NCBI GenBank assembly: GCA_026225015.1 | Contig: JAMFRY010000127.1 | Span: 1-5,804 of the forward strand | Length of the DNA stretch: 5,804 bases | Direction: 5' to 3' | DNA from: Alphaproteobacteria bacterium | Lineage (GTDB): Bacteria > Pseudomonadota > Alphaproteobacteria > Acetobacterales > Acetobacteraceae | In this document: positions 1-4,914 of the stretch, piece by piece | Layout: every line of letters starts with the position of its first letter | How positions within the stretch are numbered: position 1 is the first letter of the stretch | Notes under the pieces: generated by a model | What the model saw: the letters and a program-made list of their open reading frames with translations, nothing else | Databases searched by the model: none | Told to the model about the DNA's origin: nothing | Made by a program: the position numbers and the translations under genes

Positions 1-1207
1 CCGGCAGCTTGCGGTCGTTGATATACTTCGCCGCCAGCTCGACCGCACCGCGGATCGCATCGTCGGTATAGCGGACCTTGTGGTGTTTTTCGTAGGCGGA
101 TTTCAGGCCGCGCAGGATTTTCACCGCATCCTCAACCGACGGCTCGTTGACGTCGATCTTCTGGAAGCGCCGCACCAGCGCGCGGTCTTTCTCAAAATAG
201 TTGCGGAATTCCTTGTAGGTGGTGGAGCCGATGCAGCGCAAAGTGCCCTGCGCCAGCGCCGGCTTGAGCAGGTTGGAGGCATCCATCGCCCCGCCTGAGG
301 TAGCGCCGGCGCCGATCACGGTATGTATTTCGTCAATGAACAAAATCGCGCCGGGCGAGTTCTCCATCTCGGTGACGACCGCCTTCAGCCGCTCCTCGAA
401 ATCGCCGCGATAGCGGGTGCCTGCCAGCAGCGCGCCCATATCCAGCGCGAAGATGGTGGATTTCAGCAGCACCTCCGGCACATCGCCATCGACGATGCGC
501 TTGGCGAGCCCTTCGGCGATCGCAGTTTTGCCGACGCCGGGATCGCCCACATAGAGCGGGTTATTCTTGGTGCGGCGGCAGAGGATTTGGATCGTGCGTT
601 CGATTTCATGGTCGCGGCCGATCAGCGGGTCGATCTTGCCGGCCAGGGCCTTTTTGTTGAGATTGACGCAATAGGTGGAAAGCGCGTCCTGGCCGCGCTT
701 GGCGGATTTCTCCTCGCGATCAGGTTCGCCGGAATCCGAAGAGCCGGTCGGCGCGCGCGGGGTCGATTTGCCGGGGGATTTGGCGATGCCGTGGCTGATG
801 AAGTTCACCGCGTCCAGCCGGGTCATGTCCTGCAACTGCAGGAAGTATACGGCATGGCTTTCGCGCTCGCTGAACAAAGCGACTAGCACGTTGGCGCCGG
901 TAACCTCGTCGCGCCCGGAAGACTGCACGTGAATGGCGGCGCGCTGCACCACCCGCTGGAAGCCGGCGGTCGGCTTGGGATCGCCGGCGCGATCGGTTGC
1001 GAGTCCCGCCAGGTCCTTATCCAGGAACTCGGTCAGATCCTTTTTGATTTTGTCGATATCGACGCCGCAAGCGCGCAGCACGGTAATGGCGTCGGCATCG
1101 TCAACCAGGCCAAGCAGCAAATGCTCCAAGGTGGCGTATTCGTGTTTGCGATCGGCTGCCAGAGAGAGCGCCCGATGCAACGTTTGTTCAAGATTCCTTG
1201 AAAGCAT
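1..1207 (-). CDS. clpA: ATP-dependent Clp protease ATP-binding subunit ClpA (N-terminal 402 codons; runs off the left edge)
   Basis: ClpA is the hexameric AAA+ unfoldase of the cytoplasmic ClpAP protease. It unfolds substrates, including those handed over by ClpS, and threads them into ClpP. The translation opens with MLSRNLEQTL and continues with an N-domain of two Clp repeats (about residues 1-140, including EHLLLGL, FQRVVQRA, VQSSGR.EVTGANVLVA and VNFISHG, all very close to E. coli ClpA). A variable Ser/Pro/charged linker follows (about 143-172). The first AAA+ module then begins: Walker A GDPGVGKT at 221-228, pore loop GTRYRG at 263-268, Walker B ILFIDE at 288-293, sensor-1 region GSTT at 327-330, and arginine fingers near R346-R347. 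The second AAA+ domain and the ClpP-docking loop lie beyond the window. The ATG at 1205-1207 matches the family N-terminus and has AAGGAA 11 nt upstream (1219-1224). The gene lies downstream of clpS in the same direction. All visible catalytic motifs are intact. Confidence 0.97.
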   Translation of the reverse strand, partial: MLSRNLEQTLHRALSLAADRKHEYATLEHLLLGLVDDADAITVLRACGVDIDKIKKDLTEFLDKDLAGLATDRAGDPKPTAGFQRVVQRAAIHVQSSGRDEVTGANVLVALFSERESHAVYFLQLQDMTRLDAVNFISHGIAKSPGKSTPRAPTGSSDSGEPDREEKSAKRGQDALSTYCVNLNKKALAGKIDPLIGRDHEIERTIQILCRRTKNNPLYVGDPGVGKTAIAEGLAKRIVDGDVPEVLLKSTIFALDMGALLAGTRYRGDFEERLKAVVTEMENSPGAILFIDEIHTVIGAGATSGGAMDASNLLKPALAQGTLRCIGSTTYKEFRNYFEKDRALVRRFQKIDVNEPSVEDAVKILRGLKSAYEKHHKVRYTDDAIRGAVELAAKYINDRKLP

Positions 1208-1303
1208 GGATCTAACCGTTCCTTCACGCCGACACGCGGCGCTCTGAGCTCCGGGCGTTGAATGGGCCTGCCCGGTTTGGCCACGTTACGGATGAAAGAT
1301 GAA

Positions 1304-1337
1304 GCTCCAGTCAACTTTAGCCAGTTAAAGTTGGAGC
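1304..1337 (-). repeat. Hairpin in the predicted clpA leader
   Basis: On the plus strand an 8-bp perfect inverted repeat, CAACTTTA (1312-1319) and TAAAGTTG (1326-1333), flanks a 6-nt loop. It is extended by GCTC (1304-1307) pairing with GAGC (1334-1337) across a 4-nt one-sided bulge. It lies about 97 nt upstream of the clpA start and downstream of a candidate clpA promoter, so it would sit in the 5' leader of the clpA mRNA. No T-run follows on either strand, so it does not look like an intrinsic terminator. It could be a leader RNA structure or a palindromic protein-binding site. The function is unknown. Confidence 0.5.
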
Positions 1338-1357
1338 CATCCGCCGCGCGCCCGCCA

Positions 1358-1385
1358 ACTATAGGCCCGCTTCACCAGACCGCAA
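1358..1385 (-). promoter_or_regulatory. Candidate sigma-70-type promoter for clpA
   Basis: On the minus strand TTGCGG (1380-1385) is followed by a 16-nt spacer and TATAGT (1358-1363), which matches five of six bases of the -10 consensus. Transcription would begin near 1351, leaving a leader of about 145 nt before clpA that includes the hairpin at 1304-1337. The -35 matches only three bases. It was found by eye, so it remains a candidate. It would let clpA be expressed independently of clpS. Confidence 0.4.
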
Positions 1386-1386
1386 T

Positions 1387-1405
1387 AAAAAATATAGGCT
1401 TATAT
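1387..1405 (-). terminator. Weak terminator-like element after clpS
   Basis: Read on the minus strand, ATATA-AGCC-TATAT can form a 5-bp A/T stem with a tetraloop, immediately followed by a run of T (1392 down to 1387). It begins 26 nt past the clpS stop. The stem has no G-C pairs, so termination would be inefficient at best. It could give partial attenuation between clpS and clpA, or it may simply be the AT-rich flank of the clpA promoter. Confidence 0.2.
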
Positions 1406-1431
1406 GGGAGCGGCAGAGCGGCGGAACAGGG

Positions 1432-1761
1432 TCACTCTTTCTCAATGGTGCATTGCAGCGGATGCTGGTTCTGCCGCGCCAGATCCATCACCTGCGTGAC
1501 CTTGGTTTCCGCCACCTCGTAGGTGTAAACCCCGCACACCCCGACTCCGCGGCGATGCACATGCAGCATGATCTGCGTCGCCTGTTCGCGCGACTTCTGG
1601 AAGAACCGTTCAAGCACATGAACGACGAATTCCATCGGCGTGTAATCGTCGTTCAGCATCAAAACCTTGTACATTGTCGGCTTGCGCGTCTTCGGGCGGG
1701 GCTTGACCACCACCCCGATCGCCGGCCCGTCCGCACCCTTGCGCTTGTCGTTGTCACTCAT
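1432..1761 (-). CDS. clpS: ATP-dependent Clp protease adaptor ClpS
   Basis: ClpS recognises proteins with destabilising N-terminal residues (N-end rule) and delivers them to the ClpA N-domain. With the start chosen here the protein has 109 residues, close to the usual family size. A flexible charged N-terminal tail (about 1-28) precedes the folded core, which begins PTMYKVLMLNDDYTPMEFV. The substrate-pocket residues are visible: the NDD motif at 37-39, the gatekeeper-type Met43 in TPMEF, and His69 in the VHRRG segment. The family signatures GVCGVYT, EVAETKV and HPLQCTIEKE follow. The frame stays open upstream to an ATG at 1869. I prefer the ATG at 1761 because AGGA (1770-1773) lies 8 nt away, MSDN is a typical ClpS beginning, and the extra upstream residues are not ClpS-like. 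The ATG at 1764 is almost equally good. clpA lies downstream on the same strand. Confidence 0.96.
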   Translation of the reverse strand: MSDNDKRKGADGPAIGVVVKPRPKTRKPTMYKVLMLNDDYTPMEFVVHVLERFFQKSREQATQIMLHVHRRGVGVCGVYTYEVAETKVTQVMDLARQNQHPLQCTIEKE

Positions 1762-1769
1762 CATCAGCA

Positions 1770-1773
1770 TCCT
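1770..1773 (-). promoter_or_regulatory. clpS ribosome binding site (decides the start)
   Basis: AGGA on the minus strand lies 8 nt before the ATG at 1759-1761 and 5 nt before the one at 1762-1764, and it overlaps the ATG at 1768-1770. No comparable purine-rich stretch precedes the upstream ATG at 1867-1869. This supports a short ClpS beginning at 1761 or 1764. Confidence 0.55.
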
Positions 1774-1798
1774 GTAGGTAGGGAGCGCCCCAGGGGTA

Positions 1799-1821
1799 TC
1801 CAAGAGGTTGTCCAAGGGTTG
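1799..1821. repeat. Tandem near-identical 12/11-nt repeat in the clpS leader
   Basis: On the plus strand TCCAAGAGGTTG (1799-1810) is followed at once by TCCAAGGGTTG (1811-1821), differing by one missing base. It lies in the predicted clpS 5' untranslated region, about 40-60 nt upstream of the start. It may be a small slippage duplication or a paired binding site. The sequence does not decide between these. Confidence 0.45.
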
Positions 1822-1857
1822 TACCAGCCCGGGGCCCGGCACACCTTCCCCTATCGC

Positions 1858-1885
1858 AGCATACGCCAAGCGGAAGCTAGATCAA
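1858..1885 (-). promoter_or_regulatory. Candidate clpS promoter
   Basis: On the minus strand TTGATC (1880-1885), a 16-nt spacer and TATGCT (1858-1863) resemble a sigma-70 promoter, with four of six matches in each hexamer. A start site near 1851 would give a leader of about 90 nt. It would also exclude the upstream ATG at 1869 from the transcript, which agrees with the short ClpS. I found no convincing heat-shock sigma-32 site. The assignment is tentative. Confidence 0.3.
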
Positions 1886-1965
1886 TATGGTTTTGAACCC
1901 CATGGCGTTGCGAGACGAGCAGGGTTCTGATTTACAAACCAATAAGCTGGCAAGGCAGGCGTGCA

Positions 1966-2010
1966 GAAAAACAAAAAAGCGGCCGGTTCATATCAACCGG
2001 ACCGCTTTTT
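1966..2010 (-). terminator. Strong intrinsic terminator of the phasin gene
   Basis: The arms 1974-1988 and 1995-2010 pair over 15 bp with one bulged base (2001) around a 6-nt loop. The core is GCGG/CCGC plus CCGGTT/AACCGG, flanked by A and T runs. On the minus strand the stem runs into a T-rich tail, six T, one G, then five T (1978 down to 1967). This is a textbook Rho-independent terminator about 40 nt after the phasin stop. The A/T flanks on both sides mean it could also stop plus-strand transcription, although no plus-strand gene ends here. It insulates clpS from phasin transcription. Confidence 0.9.
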
Positions 2011-2020
2011 GAGTTGATTG

Positions 2021-2035
2021 CCGGCTTTAGGCCGG
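2021..2035 (-). repeat. Small GC hairpin in the phasin 3' untranslated region
   Basis: CCGGC (2021-2025) and GCCGG (2031-2035) form a perfect 5-bp stem around a 5-nt loop, between the phasin stop and the strong terminator. No T-run follows directly. It may act as an extra 3'-end stabiliser in tandem with the terminator. Confidence 0.4.
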
Positions 2036-2048
2036 TGGAGGCGCTAAA

Positions 2049-2567
2049 TCAAGCGACTTTGCCAAACTTCTCGACCGCGACCGAGAGCCGGGCGGTCAAT
2101 GGCGCGATCGCCTGTTCGGCGAGCTTGACCGAGGCGTCGGTGACCTTGTTGGTCTCGGAAACCGCCTTCTCGATCGAAGTCCGCGCGAAGCTGGACTGCA
2201 GATCGACAGCTTCCTTGACCGACTTCACGCCGAGCAGGGATTTGGTGAACGCAACGGAGTCCTCGATCGTGGCTTTGTTGGAGGCAGCCACTTCCTTGGA
2301 AATACCCTGCAAGCCCTCGGCAAATATCTTCGAGGCTTTCAGGAATGCCTCAAGATTGGCCTGGCTGAAGGCTACCAACTCCTCGGAAGTTTTCAGCGCT
2401 TTCTCGACGCTCTCCTTCAGCTTGACCTGGGAAGTTTCGAAACCTTTGGTGGCTTTCTCGATACCTTCCTTCACCGCTGACAACGTATGCTCAAAGCCTT
2501 TGGCGGTCACGTCGGTGGTGGTGTCAATCGCTTCTAATGCAGCCGCTTTCGCTTTCGTGGTGCTCAT
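2049..2567 (-). CDS. Phasin family protein (Phasin_2 type), polyhydroxyalkanoate granule-associated
   Basis: Phasins are small amphipathic helical proteins that coat polyhydroxyalkanoate granules and control their number and size. Some alphaproteobacterial members have other stress or chaperone-like roles. This 172-residue protein is rich in Ala, Lys, Glu and Ser, has no cysteine, tryptophan or signal peptide, and reads as almost continuous helix. The C-terminal half carries the phasin signature: SLLGVKSVKEAVDLQSSFAR (about 109-128), followed by a segment containing KLAEQAIAPLTARLSVAVEKF. The ATG at 2565-2567 has AGGAG (2578-2582) 10 nt upstream. The gene is monocistronic: it has its own terminator, and its upstream neighbour is divergent. 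No PHA synthase, depolymerase or phaR is visible in the window, so a role in PHA storage is inferred from family only. Confidence 0.9.
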   Translation of the reverse strand: MSTTKAKAAALEAIDTTTDVTAKGFEHTLSAVKEGIEKATKGFETSQVKLKESVEKALKTSEELVAFSQANLEAFLKASKIFAEGLQGISKEVAASNKATIEDSVAFTKSLLGVKSVKEAVDLQSSFARTSIEKAVSETNKVTDASVKLAEQAIAPLTARLSVAVEKFGKVA

Positions 2568-2660
2568 TTACCCGTAACTCCTGATAGGGACATATACAGC
2601 GGGCTGCACGGCCCCAACCCGGCGGACGAAAACGGTGTAGCACCGCAGTGCAGCGAGCCC

Positions 2661-2689
2661 CATTTAGGGCAAGAAATCACCGCCGTCAA
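2661..2689 (-). promoter_or_regulatory. Candidate phasin promoter
   Basis: On the minus strand TTGACG (2684-2689), matching five of six bases of the -35 consensus, is followed by a 17-nt spacer and TAAATG (2661-2666), a weak -10. Transcription would start near 2654, leaving a leader of about 85 nt. An alternative -10-like TATATG lies nearer the gene at about 2590-2595, but its best -35 partner is only 15 nt away. Confidence 0.4.
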
Positions 2690-2697
2690 ATAAAATG

Positions 2698-2711
2698 TTG
2701 CGCCGCAGCAA
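2698..2711. repeat. Inverted repeat TTGC-N6-GCAA upstream of the phasin promoter
   Basis: TTGC (2698-2701) and GCAA (2708-2711) form a dyad around GCCGCA, about 9 bp upstream of the candidate -35. PhaR, the usual repressor of phasin genes, is known to bind TGC/GCA-rich dyads, so this could be an operator. Short GC-rich dyads are common by chance, so confidence is low. Confidence 0.25.
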
Positions 2712-2857
2712 ATCTTGTTTTCAGGACATCCAGGCGGGGCAACCGCGATTACTGGCCGGTGAACAGAGAGAAACTCGTTAACCTGTTGGCTTTTTAATAC
2801 TTTTTCTCTTTTGGACTGGACAAACCGAAGCCGCCGCGTTTACAGAAATTCATCGCA

Positions 2858-4270
2858 ATGGTGGGTGGCGTAATGCGCGGCAGCGTTTGGAGGAGAGATC
2901 GGTTTTTTGCGCCCGCGGCAATTCTGTGCCTGATCCAGGGCCTTGCCTGCTCCCCGGCTTTCGCACGGTCCGATCATCACCACCGCCGGCATTATCAGGC
3001 GCCCGCCTACCAGCAGGTCCCCGCCTACCAACAGACCAACGACATCCCCACCGCCGCCACCAATCTCGGCCCGACCGCGCCCGGGGCAAGCGCCATTGTC
3101 ATCAACGCTGCCTCCGGCGCTGTTCTGTATGAAACCGGCGCCGATACGCCGCGCTATCCCGCCAGCCTGACCAAATTGATGACTCTTGATCTGGCGTTCC
3201 AGGCCTTGGGCGAAGGCCGCATGAGCCTGGATACGGAACTGCCCGTCTCGGTTCACGCGGCGAGCGTCGAGCCGGTCAAGCTTGGGCTGATGCCGGGAGA
3301 TCGCCTCACGGTGCGGCAGGCCATTCTGGCGATGACGACCATGTCGGCGAATGACGCCGCCACGGCGCTTGGCGAATATCTCGGCGGCGGCTCCGAATAT
3401 CGCTGCGCGCAGATGATGACCTTGCGCGCCCATGCGCTGGGCATGGCGCAGACACAGTTCTACAATGCCTCCGGCCTGCCCAATCCCGGCCAAGTGACCA
3501 CCGCGCGCGATCTTGCCATTCTGGCGCGCGACGTCGTCATCCGTTTCCCGCAGGATCAGCCATTTTTTGAAACGCTGAACTTCAATTTCAACGGCCGCAC
3601 CATCTACAGCAATGACGCGATGCTGAAGCTCTATCCCGGCGCGATCGGCATGAAAACCGGATACACGATCCTGGCGCGGCATAACCTGATCACCGCGGCG
3701 GCGCGGGGCGGCGCCATCCTGATCGGCGTCACGCTGCACGAGAATTCCTGGGGCGCCAGCTACCGCCAAATGACCGCCATGTTGGATAGCGGATTTGGCG
3801 GCAATGCCGTTGGCAATGACACCCTACTTGCCTCCCGCCAGAATGGCCCGCAGCAGGATCATTCGGCGCCGATTGGTCTGGCTCCGCCCAACATTCCCCT
3901 GCCGCCGGAATCCCGGGCAGTGTCGCTTTTCCCTTCGGCGCAAGCCGCAACCCTGCGGCCGGCTTCGCACCAAGCCAACGGCGTCACGCGTAACCGCGTT
4001 CCGGGCTGGACCGCGCAGGTGGGCAGCTATGCCAAGATGAACTATGCGAGGCTGCAGGCGATCACCCTGCATGAAATGCGCGGCGTCGGCATAGCCCGGA
4101 TCGCCCGGCTCGACCATCACGGCAAAGTGCTCTGGGCGGCGCAGCTCGCCGGACTCACGCGGTTCGATGCGCATGCCACCTGCCAGGCGCTCGCCGCGCA
4201 AGGCCATTCCTGCCGCGTCATCGCGCCGCAGAACGAACATCTCGCCATGCGAGATAGCGCCGCCGGGTAG
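2858..4270 (+). CDS. Serine-type D-Ala-D-Ala carboxypeptidase (PBP5-like, peptidase S11) with C-terminal SPOR domain
   Basis: This is a periplasmic penicillin-binding protein that removes the terminal D-alanine from peptidoglycan pentapeptides. The 470-residue product starts with a signal peptide: Arg-rich n-region, hydrophobic core at about 16-30, likely cleavage after SPAFA (residue 37). A His-rich stretch and two PAYQQ copies (49-59) form a linker. The catalytic domain (about 66-320) has all three motifs: SLTK at 103-106 with nucleophile Ser103, SAN at 163-165, and KTG at 266-268. A Pro/Gln/Ala-rich spacer (about 325-380) leads to a SPOR domain (about 382-457), beginning GWTAQVGSYAK and containing Cys442 and Cys452, which could form a disulfide. 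SPOR domains bind peptide-stripped glycan at the division septum, so septal action is inferred. The spacer replaces the amphipathic C-terminal anchor of E. coli PBP5. An alternative start at 2873 (residue 6) follows GGGTGG and leaves a complete signal peptide. Confidence 0.95.
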   Translation: MVGGVMRGSVWRRDRFFAPAAILCLIQGLACSPAFARSDHHHRRHYQAPAYQQVPAYQQTNDIPTAATNLGPTAPGASAIVINAASGAVLYETGADTPRYPASLTKLMTLDLAFQALGEGRMSLDTELPVSVHAASVEPVKLGLMPGDRLTVRQAILAMTTMSANDAATALGEYLGGGSEYRCAQMMTLRAHALGMAQTQFYNASGLPNPGQVTTARDLAILARDVVIRFPQDQPFFETLNFNFNGRTIYSNDAMLKLYPGAIGMKTGYTILARHNLITAAARGGAILIGVTLHENSWGASYRQMTAMLDSGFGGNAVGNDTLLASRQNGPQQDHSAPIGLAPPNIPLPPESRAVSLFPSAQAATLRPASHQANGVTRNRVPGWTAQVGSYAKMNYARLQAITLHEMRGVGIARIARLDHHGKVLWAAQLAGLTRFDAHATCQALAAQGHSCRVIAPQNEHLAMRDSAAG

Positions 4271-4297
4271 AACTCTGGCCCTGGTTGAACTCTAGCC
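4270..4297. repeat. 11-nt imperfect direct repeat after the carboxypeptidase stop
   Basis: GAACTCTGGCC (4270-4280, beginning with the last base of the stop codon) recurs as GAACTCTAGCC (4287-4297), with one mismatch and six intervening bases. It lies in the 59-nt spacer before the DedA-family gene. It is probably a small local duplication, with no function evident. Confidence 0.4.
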
Positions 4298-4302
4298 TTA
4301 TC

Positions 4303-4328
4303 GGCCCGGCTCCCCTATGGGAGCGGCC
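4303..4328 (+). promoter_or_regulatory. Hairpin enclosing the Shine-Dalgarno of the DedA-family gene
   Basis: GCTCCC (4309-4314), tetraloop CTAT and GGGAGC (4319-4324) form a perfect 6-bp stem. It extends by GGCC (4303-4306) pairing with GGCC (4325-4328) over a 2-nt bulge, giving 10 mostly G-C pairs. The right arm contains GGGAG (4319-4323), the best ribosome binding site for the ATG at 4330, six nt away. If it folds, it would hide the site until opened, for example by ribosomes finishing the upstream gene, by heat or by a trans-acting factor. There is no T-run, so it is not a terminator. Confidence 0.5.
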
Positions 4329-4329
4329 A

Positions 4330-4914
4330 ATGCTGGCCATCGAATTCACGGAGCTTCTGGGAACGGCCGCGGGCAGCAAGCCGGTGCAGGCTGCCGCCAT
4401 CATCCTGGGCACATTCATATTGGAGGATGCGGCCACCTTGCTTGCCGCCATGCAGGTGGCAAGCGGCGCCGTATCGCTGCCTTTGGCGCTCAGCGCGCTT
4501 TATGCCGGGATCGTCCTGGGTGATCTCGGTCTGTACGGCCTCGGCGCCCTGTCCGCCCGCAACCCGTTGGCCCGGCGCCTCGTGCCCAAGCGGCGGCAGG
4601 ATCTCGGCCATGACTGGGTGCGGCGCCGCGTCATCCCCCTGGTGCTGATCAGCCGGTTCATCCCCGGCCTGCGGCTGCCCACCTACACCACGCTGGGTTT
4701 CCTGCGAGCGCCGCTCGGCCAGTTCGCCTTGGGCGTCGTCGCCGCCACCTTGGTCTGGACCTCCGGCCTGTTTTTTGTATGCCTGAAGCTAGGCGCGCTG
4801 ATGGAGCGGTTTCTCGGTATTTGGCGCTGGGCCGGACTCGCGGTATTCTGTGTTGTCCTGGTTCTTGCAGGACGCGTCGCGACGCATCTCTATAATAGAA
4901 GGACCCGCGCATGA
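4330..4914 (+). CDS. DedA/VTT-family (SNARE-associated) integral membrane protein
   Basis: DedA-family proteins are inner-membrane transporters. Several members translocate undecaprenyl phosphate or other lipids and support envelope integrity. The 194-residue protein has a reentrant-type hydrophobic segment with acidic residues (FILEDAATLLAA, about 29-40), a helix with GDLGLYGLG (64-72), a basic cytoplasmic stretch (about 77-101), and the family signature RFIPGLR at 109-115. The signature arginines are spaced like the two essential ones of E. coli YqjA. Further membrane segments follow at about 129-154 and 164-182, with an Arg-rich tail. The ATG at 4330 is chosen for GGGAG 6 nt upstream. The frame is open back to a TTG at 4285, with no good site there. 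The gene follows the carboxypeptidase by 59 nt and overlaps the next gene by 4 nt. The substrate cannot be read from the sequence. Confidence 0.92.
   Translation: MLAIEFTELLGTAAGSKPVQAAAIILGTFILEDAATLLAAMQVASGAVSLPLALSALYAGIVLGDLGLYGLGALSARNPLARRLVPKRRQDLGHDWVRRRVIPLVLISRFIPGLRLPTYTTLGFLRAPLGQFALGVVAATLVWTSGLFFVCLKLGALMERFLGIWRWAGLAVFCVVLVLAGRVATHLYNRRTRA

Larger units (their letters stand above)
2568..2857. other. Divergent intergenic region between the phasin and carboxypeptidase genes
   Basis: No convincing coding sequence lies in this gap of about 290 bp. Phasin side: a Shine-Dalgarno at 2578-2582, a promoter candidate at 2661-2689 and an inverted repeat at 2698-2711. Carboxypeptidase side: GTTAAC (2777-2782) and a T-rich stretch (2791-2812) about 45-65 nt before the ATG at 2858. 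I could not find a -35/-10 pair with acceptable spacing for the plus-strand gene, and no clear Shine-Dalgarno precedes that ATG. Confidence 0.6.

Noticed and set aside
323..886. A 187-codon plus-strand open frame opposite clpA
   Set aside because: It overlaps the highly conserved N-domain and AAA+ region of clpA on the other strand and has no domain of its own.
1453..1896. A 147-codon plus-strand open frame across clpS and its leader
   Set aside because: It is antisense to the strongly conserved clpS core, is His/Arg-rich, and lacks any family resemblance.
2014..2577. A 187-codon plus-strand open frame exactly opposite the phasin gene
   Set aside because: It is the reverse complement of a well-supported phasin, has no recognisable domain, and starts inside the phasin 3' region beside the terminator. 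Low-complexity, helix-rich genes often leave the opposite frame open.
2777..2797. TTAACC and TTTTTAA upstream of the carboxypeptidase as a possible CtrA site
   Set aside because: The two TTAA elements are 12 nt apart, whereas CtrA sites have them 7 nt apart.
2840..3769. A 309-codon minus-strand open frame opposite the carboxypeptidase
   Set aside because: The plus strand has a signal peptide, three catalytic motifs and a SPOR domain. The antisense product is Arg/Gly/Ala-rich with no domain, typical of a shadow frame in GC-rich DNA.
4285..4329. TTG at 4285 as an upstream start for the DedA-family protein
   Set aside because: It has no ribosome binding site, and the added 15 residues are not typical of the family. 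The ATG at 4330 has GGGAG at ideal spacing.
4891..4896. A perfect TATAAT 15 nt upstream of the ATP-grasp start
   Set aside because: The nearest -35-like TTGCAG (4865-4870) is 20 nt away, which is too far, and transcription would begin inside the ribosome binding site. The ATGA overlap already explains expression through coupling.
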